A stretch of DNA of 64,000 nt from Roseiarcus sp963783175. GTDB lineage: Bacteria > Pseudomonadota > Alphaproteobacteria > Rhizobiales > Beijerinckiaceae. The stretch is taken from the NCBI GenBank assembly GCA_963783175.1, contig CAWANG010000003.1, positions 62,001-126,000 on the forward strand, in the 5' to 3' direction. Below are positions 18,500 to 28,845 of this stretch, piece after piece; the stretch's first letter is position 1, and each line of letters opens with the position of its first letter. The notes beneath the pieces were generated by a model. The model was not told where the DNA came from. It saw nothing but the letters and a program-made list of their open reading frames with translations, and did no database searches. Position numbers and translations under genes: made by a program.

Positions 18500-18576
18500 A
18501 GGAGTGTAGCTCAATTGGCAGAGCACCGGTCTCCAAAACCGGGGGTTGCGAGTTCGAAGTCTCGCCTCTCCTGCCA
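18500..18576 (+). tRNA. tRNA-Trp (anticodon CCA), 8-base T-loop
   Basis: Cloverleaf: acceptor AGGAGTG, D-arm GCTC-AATTGGCA-GAGC, anticodon stem CCGGT-CTCCAAA-ACCGG with CCA, T-stem GCGAG/CTCGC, encoded CCA end. The T-loop reads TTCGAAGT, eight bases instead of seven, and the acceptor has one T-T mismatch (position 6-67). The extra A is probably a base-calling insertion. Only the tRNA-Gly is nearby; the usual secE/nusG neighbours of tRNA-Trp are absent. Confidence 0.88.
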
Positions 18577-18607
18577 TCGCCGCCTAGGGGTTCGCAACGG
18601 CGATCGA

Positions 18608-18681
18608 GCGGGCGTAGTTCAATGGTAGAACGGAAGCTTCCCAAGCTTCATACGAGGGTTCGATTCCCTTCGCCCGCTCCA
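18608..18681 (+). tRNA. tRNA-Gly (anticodon CCC)
   Basis: Complete cloverleaf of 74 bases including CCA: acceptor GCGGGCG/CGCCCGC, D-arm GTTC-AATGGTA-GAAC, anticodon arm GAAGC-TTCCCAA-GCTTC, T-loop TTCGATT. It lies 31 bases after tRNA-Trp on the same strand, so both may be in one transcript. Confidence 0.95.
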
Positions 18682-18712
18682 GTCATCAGCCTATCCCGCC
18701 CGGGAATCGTCG

Positions 18713-19666
18713 TTAGCGATTTTTCGCCGCCGCGGCCCGTGCCATGCGCCGGATGAAGTCGGCGACCGCGTCCGGCGCCGTCACCGGCAGCATGTGGCCG
18801 CCCTCGATCAGCTCCAGGTCCAGGTCGGGGATTTGATCCTTCGTCGCTTGCCCATGTACGCTTGGGTCCAGAATCTGGTCGCCCTTGCCGAACAGGATCC
18901 CGGTCGGGATGGTGAGCGTCGGATATCGCCGGATCATCTCGTCGAAGCCGTCGTTGATCAATTCCATGTCGGTGGACGCCGCGTAGAAACTCTGCGGCCT
19001 CAGGCCCAGCGCTCCCCCTCCCAACCTGATGAAATCGGGGGGAACCTTTTCCGGCGCGAACACCTGCCCGAGCACGCGGCCGGCGTTCATGATCCCAATC
19101 GGCGTCGCCAGCGTCCAGGCGACGATCCAGCGAACAAACGGCGATCGAACGTCGAGGCCGCGAAAGGCCTCTGGCGGCGTCCCCACCACCTGGGTGACCG
19201 GAGCGATCAGCGCGAGCCCGCTTGCGCATTCGGGATGATCAAGGCCGATCGCGAGCGCGATCGCGCCGCCCATCGAATGCCCGACGATGAGGGGGCGGTC
19301 GAGTTTCAGCGCTCCGATCACTTTGGTCATCACGTCGCCTTGCGCGCGAAGGCGGGCGTCGGCGCTGGCCGGGCGGGTCGAGTAGCCCGTCCCCGGACGA
19401 TCGACCGCGACCACCCGGAAGTCCTTGGCCAGCCGACCGACCAACGCATAGGTGAAATTCCCCAGTTGTCCGCCAAGGCCATGGATCAGGAACAGCGGCG
19501 GTCCCGCGCCCTGGTCTACATAGTGGATGCGGCAGCCATCGAGTTCCAGAAAGCGTCCGCGCGGCGGGTCGGCGCGCTCGACCTGCCGGGCGGTAAAGGC
19601 GGCGAACCCGGCGAGGCCGCAAACGGTGATCGCAAGCACGAGAAGGACGATGGCGAGCGCCGTCAT
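18713..19666 (-). CDS. Alpha/beta hydrolase with N-terminal membrane anchor
   Basis: 317 residues from the ATG at 19666, chosen for its GAGGGGGG Shine-Dalgarno and its position 10 bases after the monooxygenase stop. An N-terminal hydrophobic helix (about residues 3-25) probably anchors it. The hydrolase core shows HGLGGQLGNF (oxyanion), VAVDRPGTGYS, the nucleophile elbow GHSMGG and, near the end, EGGHMLP with the catalytic His. Coupling to a Baeyer-Villiger-type enzyme suggests it cleaves the ester or lactone product; that role is inference. Confidence 0.88.
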   Translation of the reverse strand: MTALAIVLLVLAITVCGLAGFAAFTARQVERADPPRGRFLELDGCRIHYVDQGAGPPLFLIHGLGGQLGNFTYALVGRLAKDFRVVAVDRPGTGYSTRPASADARLRAQGDVMTKVIGALKLDRPLIVGHSMGGAIALAIGLDHPECASGLALIAPVTQVVGTPPEAFRGLDVRSPFVRWIVAWTLATPIGIMNAGRVLGQVFAPEKVPPDFIRLGGGALGLRPQSFYAASTDMELINDGFDEMIRRYPTLTIPTGILFGKGDQILDPSVHGQATKDQIPDLDLELIEGGHMLPVTAPDAVADFIRRMARAAAAKNR

Positions 19667-19676
19667 GTCGCCCCCC

Positions 19677-21299
<1,623 letters not shown>

Positions 21300-21592
21300 C
21301 CGTCTCGTCCATCGGCGGTGCTGGAGTTCTCGCCGCCGCGGTTCTGCCGCGCCGAATGTAGAACGCCCGGCGCCAGGGCGGCAATGCGGGAGATATGTTG
21401 GGGCGAGAGCCGTCGACGCCGCGGTCCGGGCCGGTCCGGCGAGGCGTCGGTTCGTTGATCCGGCCCGCCGCGTCGATTATGGTCAGCCGACAAGCAAACG
21501 ACGGCTGTCGCCATGTCCCTCATCCAGGGAGCGCGGCAAGCCGCTGGGACGCGAGTTTCCGGCCGGACCGGCGGGTTCTTGAGGGAACGACC

Positions 21593-22402
21593 ATGGCTCT
21601 TGCGAACATCCTCGTGCATCTCAATTCGAGGCCGCGCGCCGCAGCCCGCCTGGGCTTAAGTCTGCGTATCGCCGAACGGTGCGGAGCGCGCCTCACGGGG
21701 ATGTTCGCCGAGAAGGCCGAGGCTCGCATGGTCGGAACGGTCGCTTCCTGGCCGAGCGAGCACTATGTCGCCGCGCGGGACAAGGCGCGGGCGGCGTTCG
21801 CGGCTGCGACCGCGCCGCTCAAGGACCGCGCAGCGTTCATCGATGTCAACCGCGGCAGCGATCACGAAATCATCCGCCGCGCGACGGAGATCGCGCGCAC
21901 GTTCGATCTCGTCGTGCTCGGTCAGGCGCAGGACGACGTTCCCGTGCCGGCCAAGCTGCCAGACGAGGTGATTGCCGAAAGCGGCCGTCCGGTCCTGGTC
22001 GTGCCTTACGTCGGGACCTATGCCGAAGTCGGCGCCCGCCCGCTCTTCGCCTGGCACTGCGAGCGCGGCGCGGCGCGCGCCGCCTTCGACGCCCTGCCGT
22101 TGCTGACCGGCGGCTGCGAAGCCCTCATCGTCGAAGTCGGGCACAAGGGCGATCACTCCTATGAATTCTCCGACCTTCTGGTCGCTAACCTCGCCCGCCA
22201 CAAGGTGAACGCGCGCTACCAGCACGTCGTCGTCGACGATATTTCGGTGTCCGACACACTCCTCAGCGCCATTTCCGACCATTCGGCGGATCTGATGGCG
22301 ATCGGCGCTTTCGACGCCGGCTGGCGCTTTCTGTTCGGCCATGGCTCCGGAACGCCGCAGATCCTCGCCCACATGACCGCGCCGGTGCTGTTCTCGCATT
22401 GA
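21593..22402 (+). CDS. Universal stress protein family
   Basis: 269 residues from ATG 21593 (Shine-Dalgarno GAGGGA); the open frame upstream has no comparable start. It has two Usp-like halves: NILVHLNSRPRAAARLGLSL.. at the start and a second from about residue 140 (RPLFAWHCERGAARAAFDAL..). The C-terminal half ends DLMAIGAFDAGWRFLFGHGSG then PVLFSH, equivalent to the nucleotide-binding G-x2-G-x9-G loop but with changes, so ATP binding is uncertain. Role in stress is by family only. Confidence 0.85.
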   Translation: MALANILVHLNSRPRAAARLGLSLRIAERCGARLTGMFAEKAEARMVGTVASWPSEHYVAARDKARAAFAAATAPLKDRAAFIDVNRGSDHEIIRRATEIARTFDLVVLGQAQDDVPVPAKLPDEVIAESGRPVLVVPYVGTYAEVGARPLFAWHCERGAARAAFDALPLLTGGCEALIVEVGHKGDHSYEFSDLLVANLARHKVNARYQHVVVDDISVSDTLLSAISDHSADLMAIGAFDAGWRFLFGHGSGTPQILAHMTAPVLFSH

Positions 22403-22432
22403 GCGCGCCACGCCGGCCGGTGCAGCCCATGC

Positions 22433-23818
22433 TCAGCCGGTCTTGGCCGGTTTGGGATTGCGCCACGGGCCATCGGCGCCGATGAGCGCGTCGGCGGCCT
22501 CCGGGCCCCAGGTCCCGGGCGCATATTCCTGCGGCGGCGGCGCATTCGTGAGGATCGGCTGCACGATCCGCCATTGCGCGTCGACGACGTCTTCGCGTCC
22601 GAACAGGTTGTCGTTGCCGCGCATCGCGTCGCCGAGCAGACGCTGGTAGGGTGGAAGCAGCGAGCCGGCGTGTTCCGACAGCATCAGCTCGACGTTGTCG
22701 CCGGTCATGCGTTCCCCGGGGTGCTTGACCCTGAGCCCCATGCCGACGCCGACGTCCGGGCTCAGCCGCGCGCGCAGATAGCCTGCCGACGCGCCGACCA
22801 CCTCGTCGAACGTCGCCCGCGGCGGCGGCTTGAACTCGACCGTCACCTCGGCCGCAGTCACCGGCAGGCATTTGCCGGCGCGGATGTAAATCGGGACCCC
22901 CGCCCATCGCCACGAGTCCACCGACAGTTTGACCGCGACATAGGTCTCGACCGTCGAATCCGGTCGCACCCCCGGGACCTGGCGATAGCCGTGATACTGG
23001 CCGCGCACGATGTTCGCCGCGTCCAGCGGCCTCACGGCCTTCAGCAGCGCGGCTTTCTGGTCCCGCACCGCCTCATGGTCTTCGCCGGTCGGCGGCTCCA
23101 TCATCAGGTTGGCGAGAACCTGCAGCATGTGGTTCTGGACCACGTCGCGCAGCGCCCCGGTCGAATCGTAGAAGCTGCCGCGATCCTGGACGCCGAACGA
23201 TTCGGCCATGGTGATCTGGATGCCGCGGACATAGTGATTGTTCCACAGCGGCTCGAAAATCGAATTGGCGAACCGGGTGTAGAGGAGGCTCTGCACCGGC
23301 TCCTTGCCGAGATAGTGATCGATGCGATAGATCGCCGATTCCGGAAAATGCTGGTGCAACGTCCGGTTGAGCGCCTGCGCCGATTCGCGATCGCGGCCGA
23401 ACGGCTTCTCGACAACCAGGCGCGCGTTGACGTTGAGCCCGCTCGCGGCGAGCGCGGCCACGACGACGCCGAACAGGCTCGGCGGAATCGCGAGATAGTG
23501 CAGCGGCCGTTTCGCGGGCCCGAGCGCCTGCTTGAGGGCAGCGAACGTCCCGGGATCGTTGTAGTCGCCGTCGACATAGCGCAGGAGCGCGAGAAGCCGC
23601 GCCAGTTTCGCGGAGTCAGCGCCTCCGTGGCTCTCGACGCTCGCCTTGGCGCGGGCCTTTAAGTCGTCGACCGTCCAACCTGCCTTGGCGACGCCGACGA
23701 TCGGGACCTCGACCCCTTCGTCGCCGACGAGACCCAAAAGAGCCGGGAAGATCTGCTTGAACGCCAGATCTCCGGAAGCGCCGAAAAACACCAGGGCGTC
23801 GGACGGGACCGGCTCCAT
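22433..23818 (-). CDS. zwf: Glucose-6-phosphate dehydrogenase
   Basis: 461 residues from ATG 23818, which has GGGGAG at ideal spacing; ATG 23824 is an alternative two codons upstream. First enzyme of the oxidative pentose phosphate and Entner-Doudoroff routes. It shows the nucleotide fold FFGASGDLAFKQIFPAL, LVVEKPFGRD, the substrate-binding RIDHYLGKEPVQ, and RAGKCLP. The usual GASGDLAKRKL is replaced by GASGDLAFKQI, a variant within the family. pgl and edd are not adjacent. The gene is divergent from the hydroxy-acid oxidase. Confidence 0.95.
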   Translation of the reverse strand: MEPVPSDALVFFGASGDLAFKQIFPALLGLVGDEGVEVPIVGVAKAGWTVDDLKARAKASVESHGGADSAKLARLLALLRYVDGDYNDPGTFAALKQALGPAKRPLHYLAIPPSLFGVVVAALAASGLNVNARLVVEKPFGRDRESAQALNRTLHQHFPESAIYRIDHYLGKEPVQSLLYTRFANSIFEPLWNNHYVRGIQITMAESFGVQDRGSFYDSTGALRDVVQNHMLQVLANLMMEPPTGEDHEAVRDQKAALLKAVRPLDAANIVRGQYHGYRQVPGVRPDSTVETYVAVKLSVDSWRWAGVPIYIRAGKCLPVTAAEVTVEFKPPPRATFDEVVGASAGYLRARLSPDVGVGMGLRVKHPGERMTGDNVELMLSEHAGSLLPPYQRLLGDAMRGNDNLFGREDVVDAQWRIVQPILTNAPPPQEYAPGTWGPEAADALIGADGPWRNPKPAKTG

Positions 23819-23990
23819 GCTCATCTCCCCTTCAAGTTTGACGCATCCGCGGTCATTTGAGCGTCGAGAACGCGGGTGGCGTCAACCCCCCCTTTAGTGT
23901 CGTCCGCCAGGGCGTCCGTCTTGCCCCGCCCCGCGGTCATCCCGTAATCCTTGCCGCTGCGATCTCAGCGGATGCAAGGGGGAGGCGTCG

Positions 23991-25187
23991 ATGCCCGACT
24001 TCGGAGCCTACCAGAACGAGATCTACCTCGCCGGCTTGAGCGGTCGCCTGCCCCGGTTTCCTATGCGCTTCGACGAACTGGAGGCCAAGGCGCATGCGGC
24101 GATGCCGGAGAGCCTCGTGTCTTACGTCGCCGGCGGCTGCGGAGACGAGCGGACGCAAGAGGCCAACGTCGCCGCGTTCGATAAATGGGGCCTCATGCCG
24201 CGAATGTTCGTCGGCGCCAAGCGGCGCGACCTTTCGGTTGAGCTCTTCGGCATGAAGCTGCCGTCGCCATTGTTCATGAGCCCGATCGGCGTCATCGGGC
24301 TTTGCGCCCAGGACGGCCATGGCGATCTCGCGACCGCGCGCGCCGCCGCGCTGACCGGCGTGCCGATGGTCGCTTCGACCCTCTCGGTCGATCCGCTCGA
24401 GACCGTCGCCGCCGAGTTCAAGGCCACGCCCGGCTTCTTCCAGCTCTACACTCCGACCGATCGCGAGCTCGCGGCGAACCTGGTCAAACGGGCCGAGCTG
24501 GCCGGCTTCAAGGCGATCGTCGTCACTCTCGACACATGGGTGACCGGCTGGCGGCCGCGCGATCTCAGAAGCGCCAACTTCCCCCAGCTGCGAGGCCATT
24601 GCCTCGCCAATTATTTCACCGACCCTCGTTTCGCTGAATTGCTGGGAGCGCCGCCGCAGAAAGACCCGCGCTTGGCGGTCACGACGTGGGCGGCGATCTT
24701 CGGCAATCCGCTGACCTGGGACGACCTGCCGTGGCTGCGGTCGCTGACGAAGTTGCCGCTGATCGTCAAGGGCGTATGCCATCCTGATGACGCCCGGCGC
24801 GCCATCGACGGCGGCGTCGACGGAATCTATTGCTCCAATCACGGCGGCCGGCAGGCCAACGGCGGCATCCCGGCGCTCGACATGCTGCCCGCAGTCGTCA
24901 AGGCCGCGAGGACAACTCCGGTCTTGTTCGATTCCGGCATCCGCTCGGGAACCCACGTCGTCAAGGCGCTCGCGATGGGAGCCGCAGCCGTCGGGGTTGG
25001 TCGCCCCTACGCCTACGGGCTCGCGCTCGGCGGGATCGACGGCATCGTCCACGTGCTGCGTTCGCTGTTGGCCGAAGCCGATCTCCTGATGGCCGTCGAC
25101 GGCTATCCCACCCGCGCAGACCTCAAGCCCGAAGCGCTGCATAGGGTGGAGCGATGGGAGTCGATGGCCGACGAGCCCGGCCGATGA
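23991..25187 (+). CDS. FMN-dependent alpha-hydroxy-acid oxidizing protein
   Basis: 398 residues, TIM-barrel flavoenzyme of the lactate dehydrogenase/oxidase/glycolate oxidase family. Shine-Dalgarno AAGGGGGAGG. Key segments: FMSPIGVIGLCAQDGHGDLATARAAA, QLYTPTDRELA, VTLDTWVTGWRPRDLR, LIVKGVCHPDDA (FMN-contacting Lys), the active-site SNHGGRQ, and FDSGIRSGTHVVKALAMGA. The N-terminal extension (about 30 residues) and overall sequence are closer to the lactate 2-monooxygenase-like branch than to LldD, but the substrate is not certain. Its stop overlaps the start of the efflux gene. Confidence 0.92.
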   Translation: MPDFGAYQNEIYLAGLSGRLPRFPMRFDELEAKAHAAMPESLVSYVAGGCGDERTQEANVAAFDKWGLMPRMFVGAKRRDLSVELFGMKLPSPLFMSPIGVIGLCAQDGHGDLATARAAALTGVPMVASTLSVDPLETVAAEFKATPGFFQLYTPTDRELAANLVKRAELAGFKAIVVTLDTWVTGWRPRDLRSANFPQLRGHCLANYFTDPRFAELLGAPPQKDPRLAVTTWAAIFGNPLTWDDLPWLRSLTKLPLIVKGVCHPDDARRAIDGGVDGIYCSNHGGRQANGGIPALDMLPAVVKAARTTPVLFDSGIRSGTHVVKALAMGAAAVGVGRPYAYGLALGGIDGIVHVLRSLLAEADLLMAVDGYPTRADLKPEALHRVERWESMADEPGR

Positions 25188-26407
25188 ATCGCCACCTCGG
25201 CGAACGCCCGGCCTTGAGCGAGATCGAGGTGCCGCGCCGCCACGTTCCGCTCTGGATGCTCGCTTTGTTCACTTTGAGCGGGACGCTTGGCATGCACATC
25301 TTCGTGCCCGCGCTTCCGAGCGCTGCGGCGGATCTGCGCTCGACCCCCGGCGCGCTGCAGCTGACGATCAGCGTCTATATCGCCGGGCTCGCGATCGGCC
25401 AGCTCGTCTACGGCCCGGTTTCCGATCGTTTCGGCCGCCGGCCGACGCTGATCGGCGGCCTCATCCTGTTCACGATTTCCGGCCTCGCCGCGCTGCTCGC
25501 GCGGAGCGTCGATGCGCTGATCGTCGCCCGCCTGTTTCAGGCGCTTGGCGGCTGCGCGGGTCTCATTCTCGCCCGCGCGATCGTGCGCGACACCGCCGCG
25601 TCGCATGAGGCGACGCAGCGCCTCGCATTGATGAATCTAATGGCCACGGCCGGCCCCGGAGCGGCGCCCTTGGTCGGCGGCGCGCTCGCGGGGATGTTCG
25701 GCTGGCGCTCGATATTCGTTGGGCTTTGCGCGCTCGGCGCGCTGAATTCGCTATGCGCCTGGCTGCTCTTGCGCGAGACTGGTAAGCGTATAAGCGTCAG
25801 TAGCGCGGTGCTCGCGCGCAACACTCGCCAGCTCCTCGCCTCGCCCGCTTTCCTCGGCTATGCGATCGGCGGCGGCTGCGCGACGACCTCGCTCTACGCC
25901 TTCATCGCCTGCGCGCCGTTCATTGTCGTCGATCAGTTGCACCGGCCGGAGGGCGAGATCGGTCTCTATCTCGCCCTCCTTGTCTCGGGAATATGGCTGG
26001 GCAGCATGTTGACGAGCCGGCTCGTCGACCGCTTCGCGCTGAAAACGTTTCTGGTGACGGCGAATGCGGTGAGCGTGGCGGCGGCCTTCGGATTTCTCGC
26101 TGCCGTCCTTTCCGGGCATTTGACCGTCGCGATGATGGTCGGCCTCATGCTCGTCTACAACATCGGCGTCGGCTGCGCCGGACCTACCGCCCTCGTTCAG
26201 GCGATGAGCGTCAATCGGCATGTCCTCGGGTCGGCGTCCGGCCTTTACGGATTCACGCAGATGGCGGTGGGCGCGGCGCTGACCGCGCTCGCCGGGCTCG
26301 GCCGCGACCCGGCGCTTGCGGCGGGCATCGTGCTCGCGCTCGCCGGCATTGTCGCGCAGGCCTCGTTCTGGATCGCCATTCGCCATGAGGGGGCGCAGGT
26401 TTCCTGA
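25184..26407 (+). CDS. Bcr/CflA family multidrug efflux MFS transporter
   Basis: 407 residues from ATG 25184, which overlaps the upstream stop (ATGA). Twelve hydrophobic segments are visible. LGMHIFVPALPSAAADL in helix 1, the loop GPVSDRFGRRPTLIGGL after helix 2 and VRDTAASHEATQRLALMNL are typical of the Bcr/CflA subgroup of drug:proton antiporters. Coupling with an alpha-hydroxy-acid oxidase is unusual and might mean export of a related metabolite, but this is speculation. It is followed by a convergent small gene. Confidence 0.9.
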   Translation: MNRHLGERPALSEIEVPRRHVPLWMLALFTLSGTLGMHIFVPALPSAAADLRSTPGALQLTISVYIAGLAIGQLVYGPVSDRFGRRPTLIGGLILFTISGLAALLARSVDALIVARLFQALGGCAGLILARAIVRDTAASHEATQRLALMNLMATAGPGAAPLVGGALAGMFGWRSIFVGLCALGALNSLCAWLLLRETGKRISVSSAVLARNTRQLLASPAFLGYAIGGGCATTSLYAFIACAPFIVVDQLHRPEGEIGLYLALLVSGIWLGSMLTSRLVDRFALKTFLVTANAVSVAAAFGFLAAVLSGHLTVAMMVGLMLVYNIGVGCAGPTALVQAMSVNRHVLGSASGLYGFTQMAVGAALTALAGLGRDPALAAGIVLALAGIVAQASFWIAIRHEGAQVS

Positions 26408-26443
26408 TTGCGGCCGTCGGGCGAGCGGCTGGTCAACAGTCAC

Positions 26444-26569
26444 TTATCGCCTTCTCGAGTTAACGCGATCGCCAAAGCTCGCGATCATAGCCCCGACGAA
26501 TAAAGTGAGGGATAGGCCGAGAACGATTTCGCCCGCTACGAATAGCGGCGTTGCAAACAAACTAATCAT
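26444..26569 (-). CDS. Small single-span membrane protein (41 residues)
   Basis: MISLFATPLFVAGEIVLGLS.. followed by LTLFVGAMIASFGDRVNSRRR: one long hydrophobic helix (about residues 3-31) and a positively charged C-terminus, which predicts an N-out, C-in orientation. A canonical GGAGG Shine-Dalgarno lies 6 bases before the ATG. The longer frame upstream of this start shows no family and no better initiation site. No function can be assigned; its neighbour (divergent) is the ParB-like gene. Confidence 0.6.
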   Translation of the reverse strand: MISLFATPLFVAGEIVLGLSLTLFVGAMIASFGDRVNSRRR

Positions 26570-26732
26570 TGCGGTCCTCCGCGGTCTCTGCAAGACGTCA
26601 ACAGAGCCTAAACGCTGGCGGCGGAAGGTTGTTCCCGGGCCGATTTGTTCGGCGAAGTGTTCTCGGGGTACTCTGGCGCGTGATCCGTTCGAGGGGGACG
26701 AGCCGCTGTCCTTGAAGATGGGAGCAGCCAAC

Positions 26733-27128
26733 GTGAGCAAGCCGAAACTTGAATGGGCCGAGAAGGGGGAGGCCGAGGATTTCGACGCGGCGGTGAAATT
26801 CCTGTCGCTTCTGTGTTCGGATGCGAAAGCCAAGGCGCTCGTCAAGGCCCTGCGCAACGCTAAACTCGTTGAACATGCTGCGAAAGATTTATTGCGAGCA
26901 GCGCAACTCCCACTTCTACCGAGCGACGAGTCGCACGTGGATGGTGATCTAAAGAAAATTCACAAAGGCAAGGCGCTCGCGCCCATTCTCCTCGTTCGCG
27001 GCGACATTGCAGGGGGATTTCCTCTCATTGTTGCGGACGGTTATCACCGAATTTGCGCTGTCTGCTACTTCGACGAGAGTGCGCCTGTACTCTGCCGAAT
27101 TGCCAGCATCGCTGACCGATCCGCATAG
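26733..27128 (+). CDS. ParB-like domain hypothetical protein
   Basis: 131 residues. GTG 26733 is preferred because GGAG lies 8 bases upstream; ATG 26718 in the same frame lacks such a site. The first half is helical and charged (KLEWAEKGEAEDFDAAVKFL.., KALVKALRNAKLVEHAAKDLL). The second half has LLPSDESHVDGDLKKIHKGK followed by GGFPLIVADGYHRICAV, which resembles the DGxHR core of ParB/Srx folds. Known ParB partners are absent. I recall similar proteins annotated only as hypothetical in rhizobia. Confidence 0.65.
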   Translation: MSKPKLEWAEKGEAEDFDAAVKFLSLLCSDAKAKALVKALRNAKLVEHAAKDLLRAAQLPLLPSDESHVDGDLKKIHKGKALAPILLVRGDIAGGFPLIVADGYHRICAVCYFDESAPVLCRIASIADRSA

Positions 27129-27173
27129 CACAAAAAAGGGTCGGGTCCGGTCAGGCTTTGGGAAGCCCGGGGC

Positions 27174-27488
27174 TCATTTTCGGCCAACTCTGCTCTCGGT
27201 CAACCTGGTCCGCAAGTCGACGGTGAGCTCGGATAAGCGCGTGGTGATCATGCCGAGCGCTGTATTGGCCCGCCTACGCCACCGCCAAAACGCTCCGCGT
27301 TCTTGATCTTTGAGCAGACGCTCGGCACGCCATCGCCATTCGTCACGATCCCGACGCAGTCCGTCCTGGTTCACCTTCAGCTCGGCCAGCAAGTTTTTCA
27401 TTGCCCGAAGGTCGGACTCGACTGCTTGGAGACGGGTAAACAAAGAGAGCTGCAACCTATCCTCCGATTTCGTCGCGCATCTGCCCAA
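27174..27488 (-). CDS. Hypothetical coiled-coil protein
   Basis: 104 residues, Arg/Leu-rich. The segment LFTRLQAVESDLRAMKNLL.. to ..KDQERGAFWRWRRR has heptad character, and RRDRDEWRWRAERLLKDQ resembles repeat-containing helical proteins found next to mobile or recombination genes in rhizobia. No clear Shine-Dalgarno is seen. Opposite-strand frames look random. It may be a real small gene of a genomic-island remnant or a chance frame. Confidence 0.4.
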   Translation of the reverse strand: MGRCATKSEDRLQLSLFTRLQAVESDLRAMKNLLAELKVNQDGLRRDRDEWRWRAERLLKDQERGAFWRWRRRANTALGMITTRLSELTVDLRTRLTESRVGRK

Positions 27489-27680
27489 ACAGCGCTCCTA
27501 ACGGAAATGACCCTGTCCGCAGAGACGAAACGAGCAAAAAACGTGACGTTTCGTACAACTCGTCCGCCGGTTCCGCCTTTCGTGAAGCTTATGCGGGTGA
27601 AAAATGAACGCATTCCCATGATGATGCGAAAAGGTTACTTGGTCGCTAAAGTTCAATCATGAACCATCGTTGCGCTGCGG

Positions 27681-28826
27681 CTAAAGCGCGCCGGCATCCA
27701 CATCTCGGTCAGTGGGACTCTGCCGCAAGAAAAAGCGCACCATGACTCGGGAGGCGTCGAGGCCGACGGTTTGCGTATAGCTGCCTCGCGGGTCGCCGCC
27801 GAACCAGGCGTGGCCGCCGCCCTCGACCTGCCAGCGCTCGACCACGGCCTGGCCCTCGTCGTCTTCAAGCACCGTGCGGCTGACGCGTCCGACTTTTGCT
27901 TCCCAGTCGAGGTCGATCCTCTTCAACCCCTCTCCGCGCGCGGCCTGATCGAGGATTCGCTCCGCGTTGACGGAATTGACCGTCGGATCGGCGAGCCCAT
28001 GGATAATGATCTTGCGGCAGCGGCGATCGTCTGCAGCAGGCGGGGTCAGATCGATGGCCGCGGTCCCCTTCATTGCGGCGAAAGCGGAGGGCAGGTCGCC
28101 GGCCGAGCGATAGGGCAGGCCCGAATGGACGCCGACGGCGGCGAACACATCGGGGTAGGTCGCCGCCAGAACTTCCGCCATCGCGCCGCCCGCCGATAAG
28201 CCGGCGGCGAAAATACGCTCATTGCTGACGCCGAATTCCTTCGCTAGCGCTTGGGCCAGTCCAGCCAGGCTGGCCGGTTCGCCCGAGCCGCGGCTCTGGT
28301 GGCGCCGGTCGAACCAGTTCCAGCAGCCCGACGCATTGGCGCGCGGCGGCTGGTGCGGATAGGCGACGATGAGGCCGAACTCGTCGGCGAGGCCGTTCAT
28401 CTGCGTGCCAAGGGCGAAATCTTCCGGATTCTGGGTGCACCCATGCAGCATGAGCACGAGCGCGAGATCGCGCCGCTCGTGATCGGCCGGCACGTAGAGC
28501 CGGTAGTGGAGGGGGCCCGCGGCGCCGGGATGCGCCCGCCTCGAAAACCTTTCGTCGAACGCGTGCGGCGGCTCGGTTTCGGGAGCTGCAGGCGGGAACG
28601 ACGGCCGGGCGCGCAAGACGCGCAGAGTTTCACCCAGCGCACGCCGCGCCGGAGGCGCAAAAACCCTCGCGGACGGAGGCTGCGGCCAGGCTTCCGGGGC
28701 GCTCGTACGACTCTTCGCCTCCTCCCCGGACAGCGCCTTGCGGATAACAGCGGTCGCCGCGGCAAGGTCGGATTGGCGCACGAGGCTCAGGGCTTCACCC
28801 ATGACGTCGAGAACGCGGTTTTTCAT
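27681..28826 (-). CDS. PHB depolymerase family esterase
   Basis: 381 residues from ATG 28826; the frame extends upstream but the start MKNRVLDVMGEALSLVRQ is typical of the family. The hydrolase domain begins about residue 100: LMLHGCTQNPEDFALGTQMN, GCWNWFDRRHQSRG, lipase box FAAGLSAGGAM, KIIIHGLADPTVN (acid) and EGGGHAWFGGD (His). Relatives are intracellular or exported PHB/feruloyl-type esterases (LpqC-like). There is no signal peptide, so a cytoplasmic role is likely. The ribbon-helix-helix regulator gene lies 19 bases upstream on the same strand. Confidence 0.88.
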   Translation of the reverse strand: MKNRVLDVMGEALSLVRQSDLAAATAVIRKALSGEEAKSRTSAPEAWPQPPSARVFAPPARRALGETLRVLRARPSFPPAAPETEPPHAFDERFSRRAHPGAAGPLHYRLYVPADHERRDLALVLMLHGCTQNPEDFALGTQMNGLADEFGLIVAYPHQPPRANASGCWNWFDRRHQSRGSGEPASLAGLAQALAKEFGVSNERIFAAGLSAGGAMAEVLAATYPDVFAAVGVHSGLPYRSAGDLPSAFAAMKGTAAIDLTPPAADDRRCRKIIIHGLADPTVNSVNAERILDQAARGEGLKRIDLDWEAKVGRVSRTVLEDDEGQAVVERWQVEGGGHAWFGGDPRGSYTQTVGLDASRVMVRFFLRQSPTDRDVDAGAL

Positions 28827-28845
28827 GATCTGTTCCCATTGGCGT

